From the NCBI GenBank assembly GCA_003342895.1, contig PTFA01000398.1:129763-193762 (forward strand): a DNA stretch of 64,000 nucleotides, read 5' to 3'. Each line of letters opens with the position of its first letter. Within the stretch, counting starts at the first letter, position 1. The DNA is from Casuarius casuarius (Eukaryota > Chordata > Aves > Casuariiformes > Casuariidae). Of this stretch, positions 38,329-50,229 are shown piece after piece. The notes beneath the pieces were generated by a model that saw only the letters and a program-made list of their open reading frames with translations, was not told the DNA's origin and did no database searches. Made by a program: the position numbers and the translations under genes.

Positions 38329-39861
38329 TCATTACTGGAATGGGAAAGCTACGGAATGTCAAAAATTTATAGTGTGTCCAAAAAGTTTACTGATTACTGA
38401 CAACTTTGTATTTTTAACCTTCATATGCAATTGTCTGCCAGTGATGTCTTATCAAATATTATTTGCCTATCAAAACACTCCTGCAAATAATTTCTTACAG
38501 AGAAGTATGTACAGTAAAGCAAGCCCAAAGTATCATTTTTGCCTTGAAAATTAGTTTTGTCAGAAAAAATTAATTTCTTCTGGGGCAATCTGCGGAGGCT
38601 GAGGCGCTCTGTTACAGCAGATCGCTTGCTTCCAGCGCCAGCCAGGGCATGACTGGCTCTTGCCTTGTTCACCTTTCTGATCACTTAAGCATTGACCCAG
38701 GTGCTCTGAGCCACTCTTTTTAATGCCCTTATTCTTCCTTCTCTGTCTGATGATTAATGAGGCTTGGAGCTAATCATAATTCCATGGGCAAATTTTATTG
38801 ATAAATCTTTTTAATAATACTGGGTCCCTTTTTTGACTCAAGAATTGTGCTATGGGTTGGACTAAGGGCCTGCTTTTCAAGTTTGGGGGAGATTTTTCCC
38901 AATAGGGCTAAAGCTGGCAGAAGTCAGCTAGGTTTTTCATCTTCCTCACACTATCAGGGAGGTATGATTATGTGAATAGGTTAAGAGTTCAGAAGTGGAT
39001 AATGAGCAATGGTTAGTTCACCACAACTCGTACGTATTTTAAGTGGAGATAAGCAAACAATAACCAGACTGGAAAACATGACTTCTTAGAGTACTGACTA
39101 TAACGGGATGACATGGCAAGGAGGAATGTTCTCAGTATTAAAGGTTTTGAAGATTGACTCCAAAGAATATTATCATGCTTTTCTTGTGTATTATATTTTT
39201 ATAAGCTTTATTGTAAACATTGATAAAGAAAAAAGCTGATATGCAGAAAATAAAGAGGATAAAAATTGTTTGGAATATATTTTGAATGCTTAGTCAGTCT
39301 GCGAGTTTTTCATACATTGAAAAGGTAGTAAGGTAATGCTTATCCACATTGTATAGTCTTATGCTTGCATTCAGATACAGACTCATGTTTATGTGGTTTG
39401 GGAGTTTCTTTGCATGGAACATTAAGAAGGTCTCGATAAGCTTATATTATAAGTATTAATAATATAAATATTGTATAAAGCTCACGAAGTAGATGTCAAA
39501 AAGAAATTCATCTAAGGAGGAGGAGGATTCTAGGTTGTTAAGCCATAGTGGGCTACCAAGTATATCAGTGGTTTTAAATGATTTTGGATAGCATATTAGG
39601 ATGTTTTATTATTTTTGGTCATTCAGCTGAGGGGGGGAATTAACTGTTGTGAGGGGGAATTATCATTTTCCCACCGTGAATGAGATAAATATTTCTATTA
39701 GGTTTTCGTAGCAGGGTTCTGGTTCTAACCCAGTCCTTCATCTCTTGGCACACACTAGCCCTCTGGTACTCAAATAAGCAGCAAATAAATGGAGAAAGTC
39801 AGGGAAAGCGTAATATGAAACTAATAATTAGTCATCAAAATTTCAGCTGGTTCACCCAAAT

Positions 39862-39892
39862 AACTTTCCCTTAATTCTTTTTTGTTTTCCAG
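39862..39892 (+). promoter_or_regulatory. CACNA2D3: 3' splice site (acceptor) of the CACNA2D3 exon
   Basis: A pyrimidine-rich run (ctttcccttaattctttttt, then gttttcc) leads directly into AG at 39891-39892. The only purines in the last 30 bases are a few A and one G. A TTAAT around 39870 lies within plausible branch-point distance, but I cannot assign the branch A. The reading frame opens exactly after this AG, which fixes the exon start. Confidence 0.93.
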
Positions 39893-40009
39893 AAATACAA
39901 AGAATATGAGAAGGATGTCGCAATAGAAGAAATTGATGGCCTTCAGCTTGTGAAAAAATTAGCAAAGAACATGGAAGAAATGTTTCATAAAAAGTCCGAA
40001 GCTGTGCGG
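39893..40009 (+). CDS. CACNA2D3: Internal coding exon of calcium channel alpha2delta-3 subunit (probably exon 3)
   Basis: The 117-nt exon reads in frame 0 as 39 residues beginning KYKEYEKDVAIEEI and ending FHKKSEAVR. This matches my memory of vertebrate alpha2delta-3 at about residues 69-107, in the extracellular alpha2 part just before the VWA_N and VWA domains. The family protein is a largely extracellular auxiliary subunit that raises surface expression and tunes gating of Cav1/Cav2 channels. The VWA/MIDAS and Cache regions lie in other exons, outside this window. The segment is lysine- and glutamate-rich and probably helical. It sits between AG at 39891-39892 and GTAAGC from 40010, and both boundaries are phase 0, so skipping it would keep the frame but remove 39 residues. 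There is no start or stop codon, as expected for an internal exon. Paralogues CACNA2D1, D2 and D4 differ clearly here. The exon number is inferred from the human gene. Confidence 0.96.
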
Positions 40010-40015
40010 GTAAGC
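40007..40015 (+). promoter_or_regulatory. CACNA2D3: 5' splice site (donor) of the CACNA2D3 exon
   Basis: The last exon codon CGG is followed by GTAAGC, a near-consensus U1 donor (consensus GTRAGT). The alpha2delta-3 protein match ends exactly at this point, and the intronic sequence that follows is not similar to the protein. Confidence 0.93.
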
Positions 40016-41099
40016 AGCAGATCAATCTGCTATTTCATTCTGTGGTGTAAGCGTATAATTTAGGCTCTGATAGCTGTATTAGTGATTCAAGGTGGTGAAG
40101 TGGAAATGCTAAAGCCTTCAGAAGTATTTTAGGATCAGTTCTCAAGAGAATAGATATAAATTATTTATATCATCATTAGATAAATGCAAACAGTGTGCAA
40201 CAAGGTTGGACTATCAGTTTTCCATGTGGGGTTGGTTGTAAGTTATCATTTGTGTTCAGTAAAACATGGTGACTACATATGCCTCTGTATTAAAATATGG
40301 TAGACTTGACAGTATCAAATGAAAGAAGACTTAGTTTTCTTGCTCTCTAGTATAAAAATAGTATTGGAAGGGATCTTCTGAGTTCAATAGCTATGCTTTA
40401 GTTCATATCACCCCCCAAAATGCAGATGCCTAAAATGCTACCAAATCCAAAATTCCTCTGACTGCAATAAGTACTATATCACTGTAAAGGCAATCTATTA
40501 ATAATAAATAAGTAGCTATATCAAGCTTTCTGTACATCTGCAGATTCTTTTGAATCTTCATTCTGACTCGTTTTGTGGGTACTTGTTGTAGCTTTGGTGT
40601 TTTATTAGATTAGATTTGCTGTGAAGAAAGAAAAACTCTAACTTTTGTGTTCTGCTTTATCAAATAGGAGCTCTTTGTAACACAGGCATCCGAAAGAACA
40701 GCAGGTGTTCCTGCTACAGTTTTCATTTTGCATTTAGAAATGTAGGTGACTGTGGGTAGTGGTGGTTCCTGTTACATCAGCTATACCTGCCTCAGCTGCT
40801 CTACTTCCCACCAGATCTGGCTGCTCAAGTGAGTTGAAGATGTCAGTCTCATTTGCATTGCTGGGGGCATCTCCCAAGGGTGGGGATGCCACTTGTGTAG
40901 CTGCAGGTATAATTCAGCCTTCAGCCTTTTATTTTTGATTATGGTGCAAAAGGAAGGAAGGAATTTGGCTGTGTTTTAGAGGTTGAATCTTCTGGGCTGG
41001 CAGTGAAATAAAACATATTTCAGCTTGTAAACTGAGTGCACTTGGCAGGAAAGCGCAGAAAGACAATAAATATGGAGCCCCACAATGCTATTTTTACAG

Positions 41100-41101
<2 letters not shown>

Positions 41102-41133
<32 letters not shown>
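41102..41133. repeat. T32 mononucleotide tract
   Basis: There is an uninterrupted run of 32 T about 1.1 kb downstream of the exon. It could be an old poly(A) tail of a minus-strand insertion, but no gene-like body is visible beside it, so a simple slippage-grown tract is the safer call. Its length is probably polymorphic or inexact. Confidence 0.95.
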
Positions 41134-41136
<3 letters not shown>

Positions 41137-44109
41137 GGAAAAAATGCATTTTAAGATGTGCGCACCAGCTTCCAGAAACCTGCAGAATATTGACTCTGGA
41201 GAGAGAGATCGTTTTTCTTCTTCCTTAGAAGAGAAGCAAACTGCTACCCAGATGATAAAAATATGAGAGCGCGTTCTTGGTGCACATGGTCATTTAGAGC
41301 TAGAAGTGCCTAGCAGACTGCCCACCCAGACCATTCCCTAAGCAGGGGGAGTCCTGAAGGCAGAGCAGAGGGGCTCTCGATTAAAGCTTTGTAGTGAATA
41401 GTTTCTGGTGTGAGCTTGCGAAGAGTTTATGGAACTGTTCTGGCCTTTAAAATTGTTTCTTGGGCCAGTGTGGGCCGCTGTGCTCTAAGTAAAAAGAAAC
41501 CCAAATTCTGTGAGGTTAGAGCATGTGTGTAATATTGTGAGAAAGGGTTCTAGTGCCACAAAAAACTGGCTGAAATCCAGAATCCCTGATGTGTTTGTCT
41601 TGTTTTTCCTTTAATCTTTGGAAAAGAAGCTAGAAGCTTGGTTTGGACAGGTCACCTAATTTTAAAATAGATCTGCTTAGCATACATTCCAGTAAAATTA
41701 TTCTTCTGTAGTGGATGAATTTCATTTTCCTGTAGGAAATTCAAAGCATAAGACTTTAATTTGCCAGTAGTGCTTAGTATTTTATGTTCTGATAAATACA
41801 AAGTCCTTTGGTACACTGATGGTTTTGCACAGGTTCATCTTCTGTATGTCACTAGCTCATTTTCTCCTATCTGGACAGATAAGAGATACAAGATACGAGG
41901 TTCACATGCAGCTAAGACCTCTGTTCCAAAACTGAGACAAAATCATGCTGCATTACACTTCCTCTAAAACAATGGCATTTGGACATAAACTTTTGATAGA
42001 AACATGTACTAAGAGCACCAAAACCTAGAATTCAAAATAATGCTTTCGATGATCTGCCCATGAACTGCCATGAACCAGCAGTAATATTTGGGTAAGTACC
42101 AAACAAAGAGTAATATGCAAAATATCCCTCTGCCCTAGAAATAATGGGGCATCCACTGAGAGGCTTCAAATCCAAATGGTGAGAAAATATGCTGTTCCCA
42201 TGTTGCCCCAAACTGGTATCCTAAACCACTGATTGAATTTGCTTCATGTAGCCGTCAAAATCCATAGTTCAATTTAAAATGTTTTTAGGTAATTCATTTT
42301 AATCAACATATTTTCATCTTTTAGCAGATGTAGCAATCTATGACAACTATTCAGAAAACCACCATAATATAAATCATTTAATTTGTAGAAAATGGCAGTA
42401 AGAAAGAGTTGGAAATACAAAAATAGGATGGCTTGGAAAGGCCTTTGTTTTTTTGTTTTGCTTTGCATCTTCATATGTATTAACTTGTTCTTAGCTACTA
42501 ATCACTGTTGAACTCTCTTCTCCCTCCTCCCCCTTTATATTCTGGCTTGAATTTTTATGTTTCTGTCTCATCACTTTTCATAGTGATTAGTTGGTTCAGT
42601 GTGATTTTTATCATATTCATCCCCTGTTTGAATTACCCTTCAGTATGCAATTATCCTATCACAGAAAGTCCTATTTTTGTGCTGTCAGATACATAAAATA
42701 AATGGAAAACTGAAAGTGCTAAACCAATTATATAACCTTTTGTCATCTGCTTACTGCTGGAAACCCTTGCAAGCAACTTTTTTTCCCCAGTGTTCACTAT
42801 TTACATCAGATTTATGTCAGTTCAAGATATGTCTGTTAACTATTTCTTCTCTAATATTGCCAAACTTAATGGACTATCAGAGAGGCAATTTCAGACTCTG
42901 TTTTGGAACTTTTGCGAGATGGTTTAAGATAAAAGCGATGACGAGTGGGTTCGATTCAATCTTGCTGACAGTTGCTTTTGTTTCTAGTCATGACAAGTGC
43001 AGATTTATCCATTTATCTTTAAGGCCGTGGCATTCGGTTTGGGAAAAATCTTAGTGCCCCTAAGGTGGAATAAGCAGAAATGTTTTCTGAACTGCTCAAC
43101 AGTGGTTTCAGCTTTACAGCCAAACCCAAAGCATCACTTTGAGAGCCTTGTATAGCTCGTTGTCACTTGTGGTATTCCTTCAATTGCTCTTCCTGGATTT
43201 TTAGTGATATCATTTGTACAGTAAGTGCTTGGGCAGTCTTCATTTAAAGTTAGCTATGTTCTTTTTCTGTTTTGTTTAGTTTTCTTTGAGAAGGTCTTAT
43301 GATCAGGTCACATTTGAAAACCAAAGAGAATAGGGCACACTGACGTTATGGTCAGCACCAAATGGTTACCATAACAAACCGGATAGGAGAAAAGAGGTGG
43401 AATTAAAACTATTCATTTGCTGCTTTTTTAATGGTGCAATGGGAAAAATCAATGAAAGGCGATATCTGACAAGGGCAATGAGGATGAAATTGAAATGAAA
43501 GAAAAAAAAATCTTAGGGAATAGTCCACAGGTTATTCTTAAAAGTATGTAGTTAAATTTCTCTTTTCACTAGTATTTCTCTGCAAGTAAAGAGAATCCTG
43601 TAAAAATGATTGGTAATTTACTTGTAAGATGGCAAATCAAGTGTTAAGGATTGGTTTTCTTTAAAGCAACTATCATCGCTGCAGCAGAAAATGCAAATGC
43701 AAGATTTTTTCCTACTGTAGCTACCTGGTGTTCATTGTGGAGCTGACTCTCATTATAACTGTACGGTGAAAAGTAATTGCTGTTGTACAGTAATTCAATT
43801 TCAGTGCATTCATGCATCAGTAAGCCAGTGGGGTTTATCTGGAGAAACCTGGGACTTCAAAGCTTTTTATCACGAAGTTCCACATGCAGAGAAACGTTTT
43901 TCCAAGGAGTAGAATATCAGCATTTACATTTAACAAACATTTACAATGAGGAGATATGGCTTTTTTTTCCACTGATGATTTTTACACCAATCTTCAAGCT
44001 GTTTTCAGATAATATTAGGATGATATTGTTTATGGATGCATAAAAAAATGTATGTTTGTGAAATGTTTGTGCTTATTTATATACATATGTATGCCTTTGC
44101 AGATTTTAG

Positions 44110-44155
44110 TGTGTGCATGTATGTGTGTGTACGTATCTTTACGCACATGCACACA
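44110..44155. repeat. GT/CA-rich inverted repeat
   Basis: tgtgtgcatgt (44110-44120) is exactly reverse-complementary to acatgcacaca (44145-44155), with a TG-rich spacer between. This is a smaller version of the 35.1-kb arrangement. Confidence 0.9.
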
Positions 44156-45180
44156 CATATTGAGGTTTGTATATGTAATATATATATGCAATTTATTGAT
44201 GTTTCCATATATTAACTATATGAGCAATATATCAAACTATGTGTACTGTAGCCACATATTGCTAAGCAGGTACTGATAAATTGGTGTCTTGGTAAATAAA
44301 TCAATCTTTATTAATAATAACAAAAAAGTTTTTCATATGCTGATGAGTGCAAAATGAACTTGGCTGGATGAACCCAGAGGTAATAACAAGTAATTCAAAT
44401 CCTAAATGGGCAAAGTATTTTTATCCATAGGAACATTTTGCAGGGCTGTGAACAGATTTGTTTTTGAAAGCTAAGAATTCACACTGAATTATGTATGCAA
44501 TGAATCTAGCCTCTGCTTCCAAACTAGCCACAAGTAGTTTATTGTTTTCTTGGATGCATTTGATATTCAGCTAATTCTTGGTGTGTAACTTAGTGGAGAA
44601 TGCTCCCTCGTTTGATCAGACATATAGGTTACAGAGAGTAGTTTTTATTTTCTGATTGACTGAAAGTAGCATTTAGACCAGGATTTTGAAGGTAAATGCT
44701 TTAGTATACCATTTTCCTAGCCACTATTTAAATGCCTTTGCATTCGAGGAGATATTGCAGTCATTCACTTTAAGATTGTCACTTCCAATTGATGTCACCG
44801 ATACTCGGGCACAAGAGTAATCACAGAAAACAAAATTATAAAACTGAACTCCAGTGTTAACACAGTGTTATTTTTTCATATGTGCTCATTGATAAGGAAG
44901 TTTTTATATTATGATATTGTTTTCCCTTAGATCATTTTTGTTACCTTCTTCAGCTGAGACTTTCTCCCTATTTACATTTGCCACCTTTGCCAGTGGTTAA
45001 ATCCCTACAGGCGTCATGACAGTCCAAGAGAAGTGGAGGGGAGGTTGCAGGGAGGGGGCGTCAGGGATACAGGAGGGACCTGTGTGTGTAGCGGCAGGTT
45101 TATTTGATGGGTGCGGGGTAGGGACAAAAAATACTCTGGTAAGGTGTTATATGGAACATGGGAGCCTGATCTGGGACTTA

Positions 45181-45201
45181 AAAACAAACAAACAAACAAA
45201 C
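45181..45201. repeat. (AAAC)n tetranucleotide repeat
   Basis: Consecutive aaac units, about five copies. A similar, shorter run lies near 55740-55756. Confidence 0.92.
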
Positions 45202-45389
45202 TCCTTTCTCTTCAGTAGTCTTAGATCTATGTTCTTAATGCCATTGAACAGTTTTTCTTTTTTCTTTTGCTGTGTGTCTGTGGCCAAAGCAGAGATGATT
45301 CTGAGTACAGAGGGAGTGAGTCTGTTGAGTTGAGAAAATACCATTTTTACTCGGTTAAATTTCAAAAATCTCGCTGAAATTTATAAATG

Positions 45390-45436
45390 ATATTGAAGGG
45401 GCATTTAAGACACGCATTATATTGAAGGGGCATTTA
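45390..45436. repeat. Two-copy tandem repeat, period 29 bp
   Basis: The 18-mer atattgaaggggcattta occurs at 45390-45407 and again, identical, at 45419-45436, with an 11-bp spacer. This suggests a fairly recent local duplication. Confidence 0.95.
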
Positions 45437-48400
45437 CCTCTGGGAGTACGGACCTGCAGGGCTGCCTGACGGGTTTACGGAGCTGACGCGAGGCAGCCCC
45501 GCCGCTGTGCTCCCAGGCTCCCTTCGTGCACCTTGGAGCACTTCCCAGGGGCCTCATCACCTCGATGCCTTTCGTTCAAATGTCCCCAACTGCAGTATAC
45601 GTTAAGAAAAAGCCCTTGCCAGTGTCCTAGGTCCGTTGTTGTTCTGTTTTCTCACGACCAGTTGTCTGTCTCTGGTGCAGGCATTTAGTTATGTATAAAG
45701 TAATCTGTTTCCGCTACAGTTTTAAATAGATTTGGGTTTTAAAAAAACCCCCAGCCATCTCCATAATTTTCTGCTTCTTAATTCTTAGTCTATAATATGA
45801 TTTAAGAATTGCTGGAATGCAATCACTCGTTTCCTATCTAGATTGTGCTCCGTTAACTTAAAAGTTGGGAAGCAGTGACTTCCCACGATGCCCAAAGAAA
45901 ACTTGAGGCAACAGGGAGGAGTCTTTCAAGCGACTTTTGAACTGCTGTTTTTTCTGAGTAAGGAGGGTTTGAAATGTATACTGTTTTCTACAGCCACTGT
46001 GTGTTTTGTTACACTGTGGGGTTTTTTTTCTGTTTTTCTACCACTTTGGTCAGGACTGGACTGGGAATGGCATTCTGAAAAAGAAAAGCAAATAAGTCAT
46101 TTTTCATATTCATATAATAGAAGACAAAAAGGTCTTAAACGTGAAGATTTATTACTTTGCTGAACTCACTATTTCTAGCTGTGTAATTAACGCATTTCCA
46201 CTATCCACACACTTCTCTCATTCAGCTAATTTGCATTTGTAGAATTAGAAGGAAAGTTAATATCAGTATGCCCTCTTCAAAATTTTGTTCAACTTGTGCT
46301 ATTCCAATCTCTAACTTTTTAATATTTTAAGAAAAGTTATTTTTTATCAGCAGAATAAAATTAAAAAAAATACCATTAAATTTATAAATCTACTGGATGA
46401 AGGAACTGTAAATGCTTGCGGGTGGAAGGAAATTATGGTGAATCAACCCAGTGTCACTATAAATAGTTTCAAATGACAGAATAAAGACACAATGAATAAA
46501 AGAGAGATGGCTATAATTGTGTTAATTACTGCCAACAAATTAAAGGTTTTCAGCAATATTTTTGTATTCACATTTAGTATTTTAACTATAATTATTGCTT
46601 GTTACTTTTGGTATCATTTGAATTTTGTTCACAATTTGACCAGTCTTTCATACAGAAGTGGTGAATTTCCATTCTGAAAACATTAATAGCTTTATTTACT
46701 TTTGGCAAATTAGACTACACTGGAAAATGAAAAGATGGTTAATAACCCACTGACAGTCCCCAGAGTATTTGGTAGCATAATGTGTAACCCTTGACAGTCA
46801 TATCTTGAACAATATTTAAAGGCACAGCAGATATTTTTCTTGTTTACTGCCTTTGGACTTCACAATAGTTGCTTTTGCCAAAGATGCAAAAATGAGGATC
46901 TTCAAATGAAGTATTAGCAAGCCTATTCTAGTGCAGTTTAGCTGGGTCACATGTTGCTCCTTTGCTTTTTAGTACTTTGAGCTTCCAATAAACATGCATA
47001 TTTGTGAACAAATATTGCTATGAATTCTGAAAGAACAAGCAAAAGTAATTAGAAATTTCCTTTTATTGGACCATGGATCTCAGGTAGGCCTTTTTTCTCC
47101 TTAGCTATCGTTCCCTCTGTATAACTGCAATACGAATGCTCTGACTCCTGTTGCCCCTGTGCAAAAGGGGTGAAGGAGAAAGGTGCAGCCAGCTTCTCTC
47201 TCACCTCTGCTGTCTGTGAAATGGGACAGCCTGAGCATCATCCTGTAGCCCTTTGGCCTGGTAGGTAATTTTTACTTCTGCTGCAGTCTTACGAAAGTTA
47301 GGAGTTCTGTCTGTAGACGTCTCTGAATCATAGCAGGGACCCTACATACATTGATTAAACTTTATCTAACTCATATGTCCTAAAATCCAGCTGAGACCAT
47401 AAGAAGCTATTTTCTGAATTAGGTAGCGGAGGAAAAAACCCTGAAAAACTAAGGGTTTTTTGCCCTTTCTCATGCAGACTGAATTTCTGTTCAACTTCCA
47501 CAGAGAATAGAAGGAAAAGCATCAAAACCTTCAGAGGGCTCTTTCACCTCTGCTTAATCCCTTATTTTTAACAGTTCAGGTATGCATTCATCGTAAGGAC
47601 TTTAAATCAACAGAATTTCATAAATCAACCTTTTTCCCCTGCTCAGAGCGATTTTGTTCTTTTCAGTCCCCAAGCACCGGCCTGTACTAGAGAAAGGAAA
47701 CAAGAATTTGCTAGATTCATTTTCGAGGAAGGGCAATAGTTCACATTCATAGTGTTTAGGAAGTTTGGAGATAGGTATTTGTCAGGATTTTCAGGGAGTT
47801 ATATATATAATCTGATATATGCAGTATTCAGAAACCACTGTTTCCTAAATACATGTTTTTACGGTTTTACAAATTTGGAGCTCTCATTGTGCTGGTACAG
47901 CTGGAAGTAAATATGTAATAAAAACAGAGCAACTTGAATTACACTTTCAATTTTGGCTCCCTTTATAACTCTGGCATATTTGTACAGGAAAGCAAACTAA
48001 AACTCAAAGCTCCAAAGTCCACACAGTCTAACAGGTTTTAGAGAATTTAGTGAAGTTCTTTAGGAGGTTCAAATTTAGCAAAAATGCTCTTAAGAAAAAG
48101 AGGGGGAAAATGAAGACTTGCAGAGGAAATCTAAAAGCATTTGCTGCTGGAGATGATTATGGAGGTTTTATCTTTAGCGATGCAAAAAGTAGTGAAAATT
48201 ATTTAAAGATATTGCATTCAAATACATAACACTTATCTGAAAATACAGGCAGAGAGAAAAATCAAACCAGCCACTTCACAGAATGATTCATTTATCAGAC
48301 TTCACTGCAAAAGTACATAACATTCAGACTTCATCATTGACAACATAAAATAGCTTTCCACACAGCAGGAAGAACACAGTAAAGAAGTTTAAGAAGAATT

Positions 48401-48791
48401 CACTAGGAGAAATTAGCTCCATGTATCCTTCCTTCTTACCACTCTTCAGGGTATTAGCATATTTTACTATTTGGAGTGGCTAGTACAGTATAAATCATAG
48501 AACGAGCACCAAGATGGACAATATGACTATTTTTGTTAAAATCATAATGAGAAATATTAATGTTTTATAGTTAATATTTAACTCCACCTGCACAACTGTC
48601 ACATGCACAGTTATCAATTATAATACTTATTTCCTATTTTAAATACACATCACTAAATCTATTGTAGGAATGGTAGCAATGATTCACAAATTCTATAAAT
48701 ACTATCACTTTTATATGGTAAAGATCCATAAAAACATTTTGCCTCAGTTTGCTTTTAGATTGCTTACTAGTATTTATTATTAATTGACTAC

Positions 48792-49544
48792 TTAAAACCA
48801 CCTCTTAGACAGGCCATAGCTTGCTTGCTTTTCGTATAAGATTAGAGTCTCTTCGGAAACCTGATGCGCGTTCTGTGCGATGCTTCCACAGCTCAAGGGT
48901 CGATCTGGGGGACCTGTGCTGGCACTGAGGTTTCTCAAGCTGCTGCCTCCTACTGTCTGGAGAATAATGTTGAATTCCTGTGTATTAAGGAGGAGTCTGT
49001 TGATGGCTTTCTTGAAGGGATTTATCAAATGGTCACTTATCTGTGTTCTGGGCAGGAGAGGGAAGATCATCTCTGTGTAATTCATTTTGGAAAATGGACA
49101 AAATGGCACAGCCCTCATTACATCAGATCTTTGAAGTGTGCTCTTTGGGGTGCCCTGGTATGCACCGCTTGACATTTTAAAGTGGGTTCTAGTTCGTACA
49201 CTTACCTCACAGTATTCAGAGATAATGAGTTGTTGTCTTGACTTTCCCTGTAGCTGGGTCAGGCGGCATATCAGGTCCCCAAGTGCTCTATTTCAAACCA
49301 TTTGCACAAAAATGACTGCTGAGTTAGGAATAAGCTCTGGTGGCAAAACAGTTTGACAGTAGTATGCAGCATCTCTGACCACTTGAAACTGCTCTAAGTG
49401 TTCCTCCGTAGGAGCTCTTAAAGTGCTCAAAAGCACACTTTGAAAGGGGCTGTACAGAGAATTCATTAGTATTTGTTTCTGGAGCCTTTGCTCTTTAGCC
49501 TGCTCGTTGTTTGCCCTAAAGCTTCTGACACACAGCACATCGGG
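48792..49544 (-). pseudogene. Possible decayed coding sequence (unidentified)
   Basis: On the minus strand one frame stays open for about 250 codons from 49544 down to the TAA at 48792-48794, with a single internal stop (TGA, 49293-49295). The segment before the stop contains LPPELIPNS. The segment after it contains CPFSKMNYTEMIF, with a true ATG at 49173-49175. I do not recognise a family, and no catalytic motif is visible. The + strand is also rather open here (a frame at 48864-49172), which weakens the case for coding. An A-rich tract follows at 49600. An old pseudogene, an eroded transposon gene and chance are all possible. The surrounding DNA is ordinary AT-rich intron. Confidence 0.25.
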
Positions 49545-49599
49545 TCAGGTACCTTAGCCTATACTGCCACCAAAGCACCACTGGAAGAGAACCTCCTAG

Positions 49600-49631
49600 A
49601 AAAAAAAAAAAAAAAAAAAAGAAAAAAAAAA
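49600..49631. repeat. A-rich tract (A21-G-A10)
   Basis: An almost pure A run lies next to the unexplained open region at 48792-49544. No AATAAA signal is present in the 30 bases before it on the + strand, so I do not read it as a clear retrocopy tail. Confidence 0.92.
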
Positions 49632-50004
49632 GCACTAGGGCCAAATGCCCCACTTATTCTTTTCATTCCTATCTTTGAGTTTATTTTACTTCAGTGTAGC
49701 TAGATGAGAAGATGCATGCTTAATCTAAAATATTTTCAGCTTAGCTGATTTGTTGTATCATCACTGGCAGCACTGATTATGTACTCCGGGTGTATACAGT
49801 GCTGATTGACACAGTTTCTGTATTTCTCACCTTTTGGATTTTTAAAATTTATTGATTCAAAAGTTATTCTGACTCATCTCATTTTCCCTCAAGTCTGTAG
49901 TTACTTTTATCTTCTTATTTGAATATATATATGTTTGGGGATATCTGCCTGATATCAAAAGGTATATTCTCTTCTTAGATGTAAAACAAAGTACAGTAAA
50001 CCCA

Positions 50005-50019
50005 TCCTCCTCCTCCTCC
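50005..50019. repeat. (CCT)n triplet run
   Basis: About five CCT units in a row, forming a short simple repeat. Confidence 0.85.
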
Positions 50020-50170
50020 CAGTTGAAAAATTTCTTTAAAACTGGAAAACCAGACAGAGTCTAGTAATGTGCTTTTTAGGTGCACTGACTCTCTAATCTT
50101 TCAAGACCACTTCAAATGCGGTTGAGGGGTAAAGCAACTCTTCACAGCGACATTGAGTTTGAGATGGTCA

Positions 50171-50229
50171 CAATTTCCCCTTGAGGAAACTGGGGGTGCA
50201 GGTTATCGAGACTGGCCTAGTGCCATGTG
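50171..50229 (+). mobile_element. Possible MIR core fragment
   Basis: The stretch reads ttccccttgaggaaactggg, then a ggtta block and an actggcctagtgccatgtg block. This resembles the MIR core (CCCC-TTT-GAGGAAACTGAGG, GGTTAAGTGACTTGCC, GGTCACA) in order. It is short and diverged, so the call is tentative. Confidence 0.4.

Larger units (their letters stand above)
1..39892 (+). other. CACNA2D3: CACNA2D3 intron upstream of the exon (3' part; probably intron 2)
   Basis: I infer that the whole stretch before the exon is intron, because the gene is on the + strand and I found no sequence encoding the preceding alpha2delta-3 exon (the part after the signal peptide). Open frames here reach at most about 150 codons, overlap on both strands, and none resembles a known protein. 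The 5' end of this intron lies outside the window. An unrelated nested or antisense transcript cannot be excluded by eye. Confidence 0.85.
28701..39892. other. Intronic block leading into the exon
   Basis: Contents are a possible sauropsid repeat fragment at about 28742-28790, an A24 run (31046-31069), a CpG islet (33855-33955), a T/G-rich G-quadruplex candidate (34961-34995), the compound GT/TA/CA repeat (35115-35206), an N at 36105, a G10 run (38172-38181) and an A18 run (38311-38328). No second exon was found. Confidence 0.58.
40010..48780. other. Intronic block just downstream of the exon
   Basis: Contents are a T32 tract (41102-41133), a GT/CA inverted repeat (44110-44155), an AAAC repeat (45181-45201), a 29-bp-period duplication (45390-45436), a GC-richer patch at about 45440-45560 and otherwise AT-rich DNA. 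No exon or RNA gene was seen. Confidence 0.6.

Noticed and set aside
40365..40400. ttggaagggatcttctgagttcaa, reminiscent of a CR1 3' region
   Set aside because: Only a short similarity, with no ATTCTATG-type terminal repeats and no continuing match, so not enough to call CR1.
42941..42965. gggttcgattc resembling a tRNA T-arm
   Set aside because: No A-box, acceptor stem or anticodon arm upstream at tRNA spacing.
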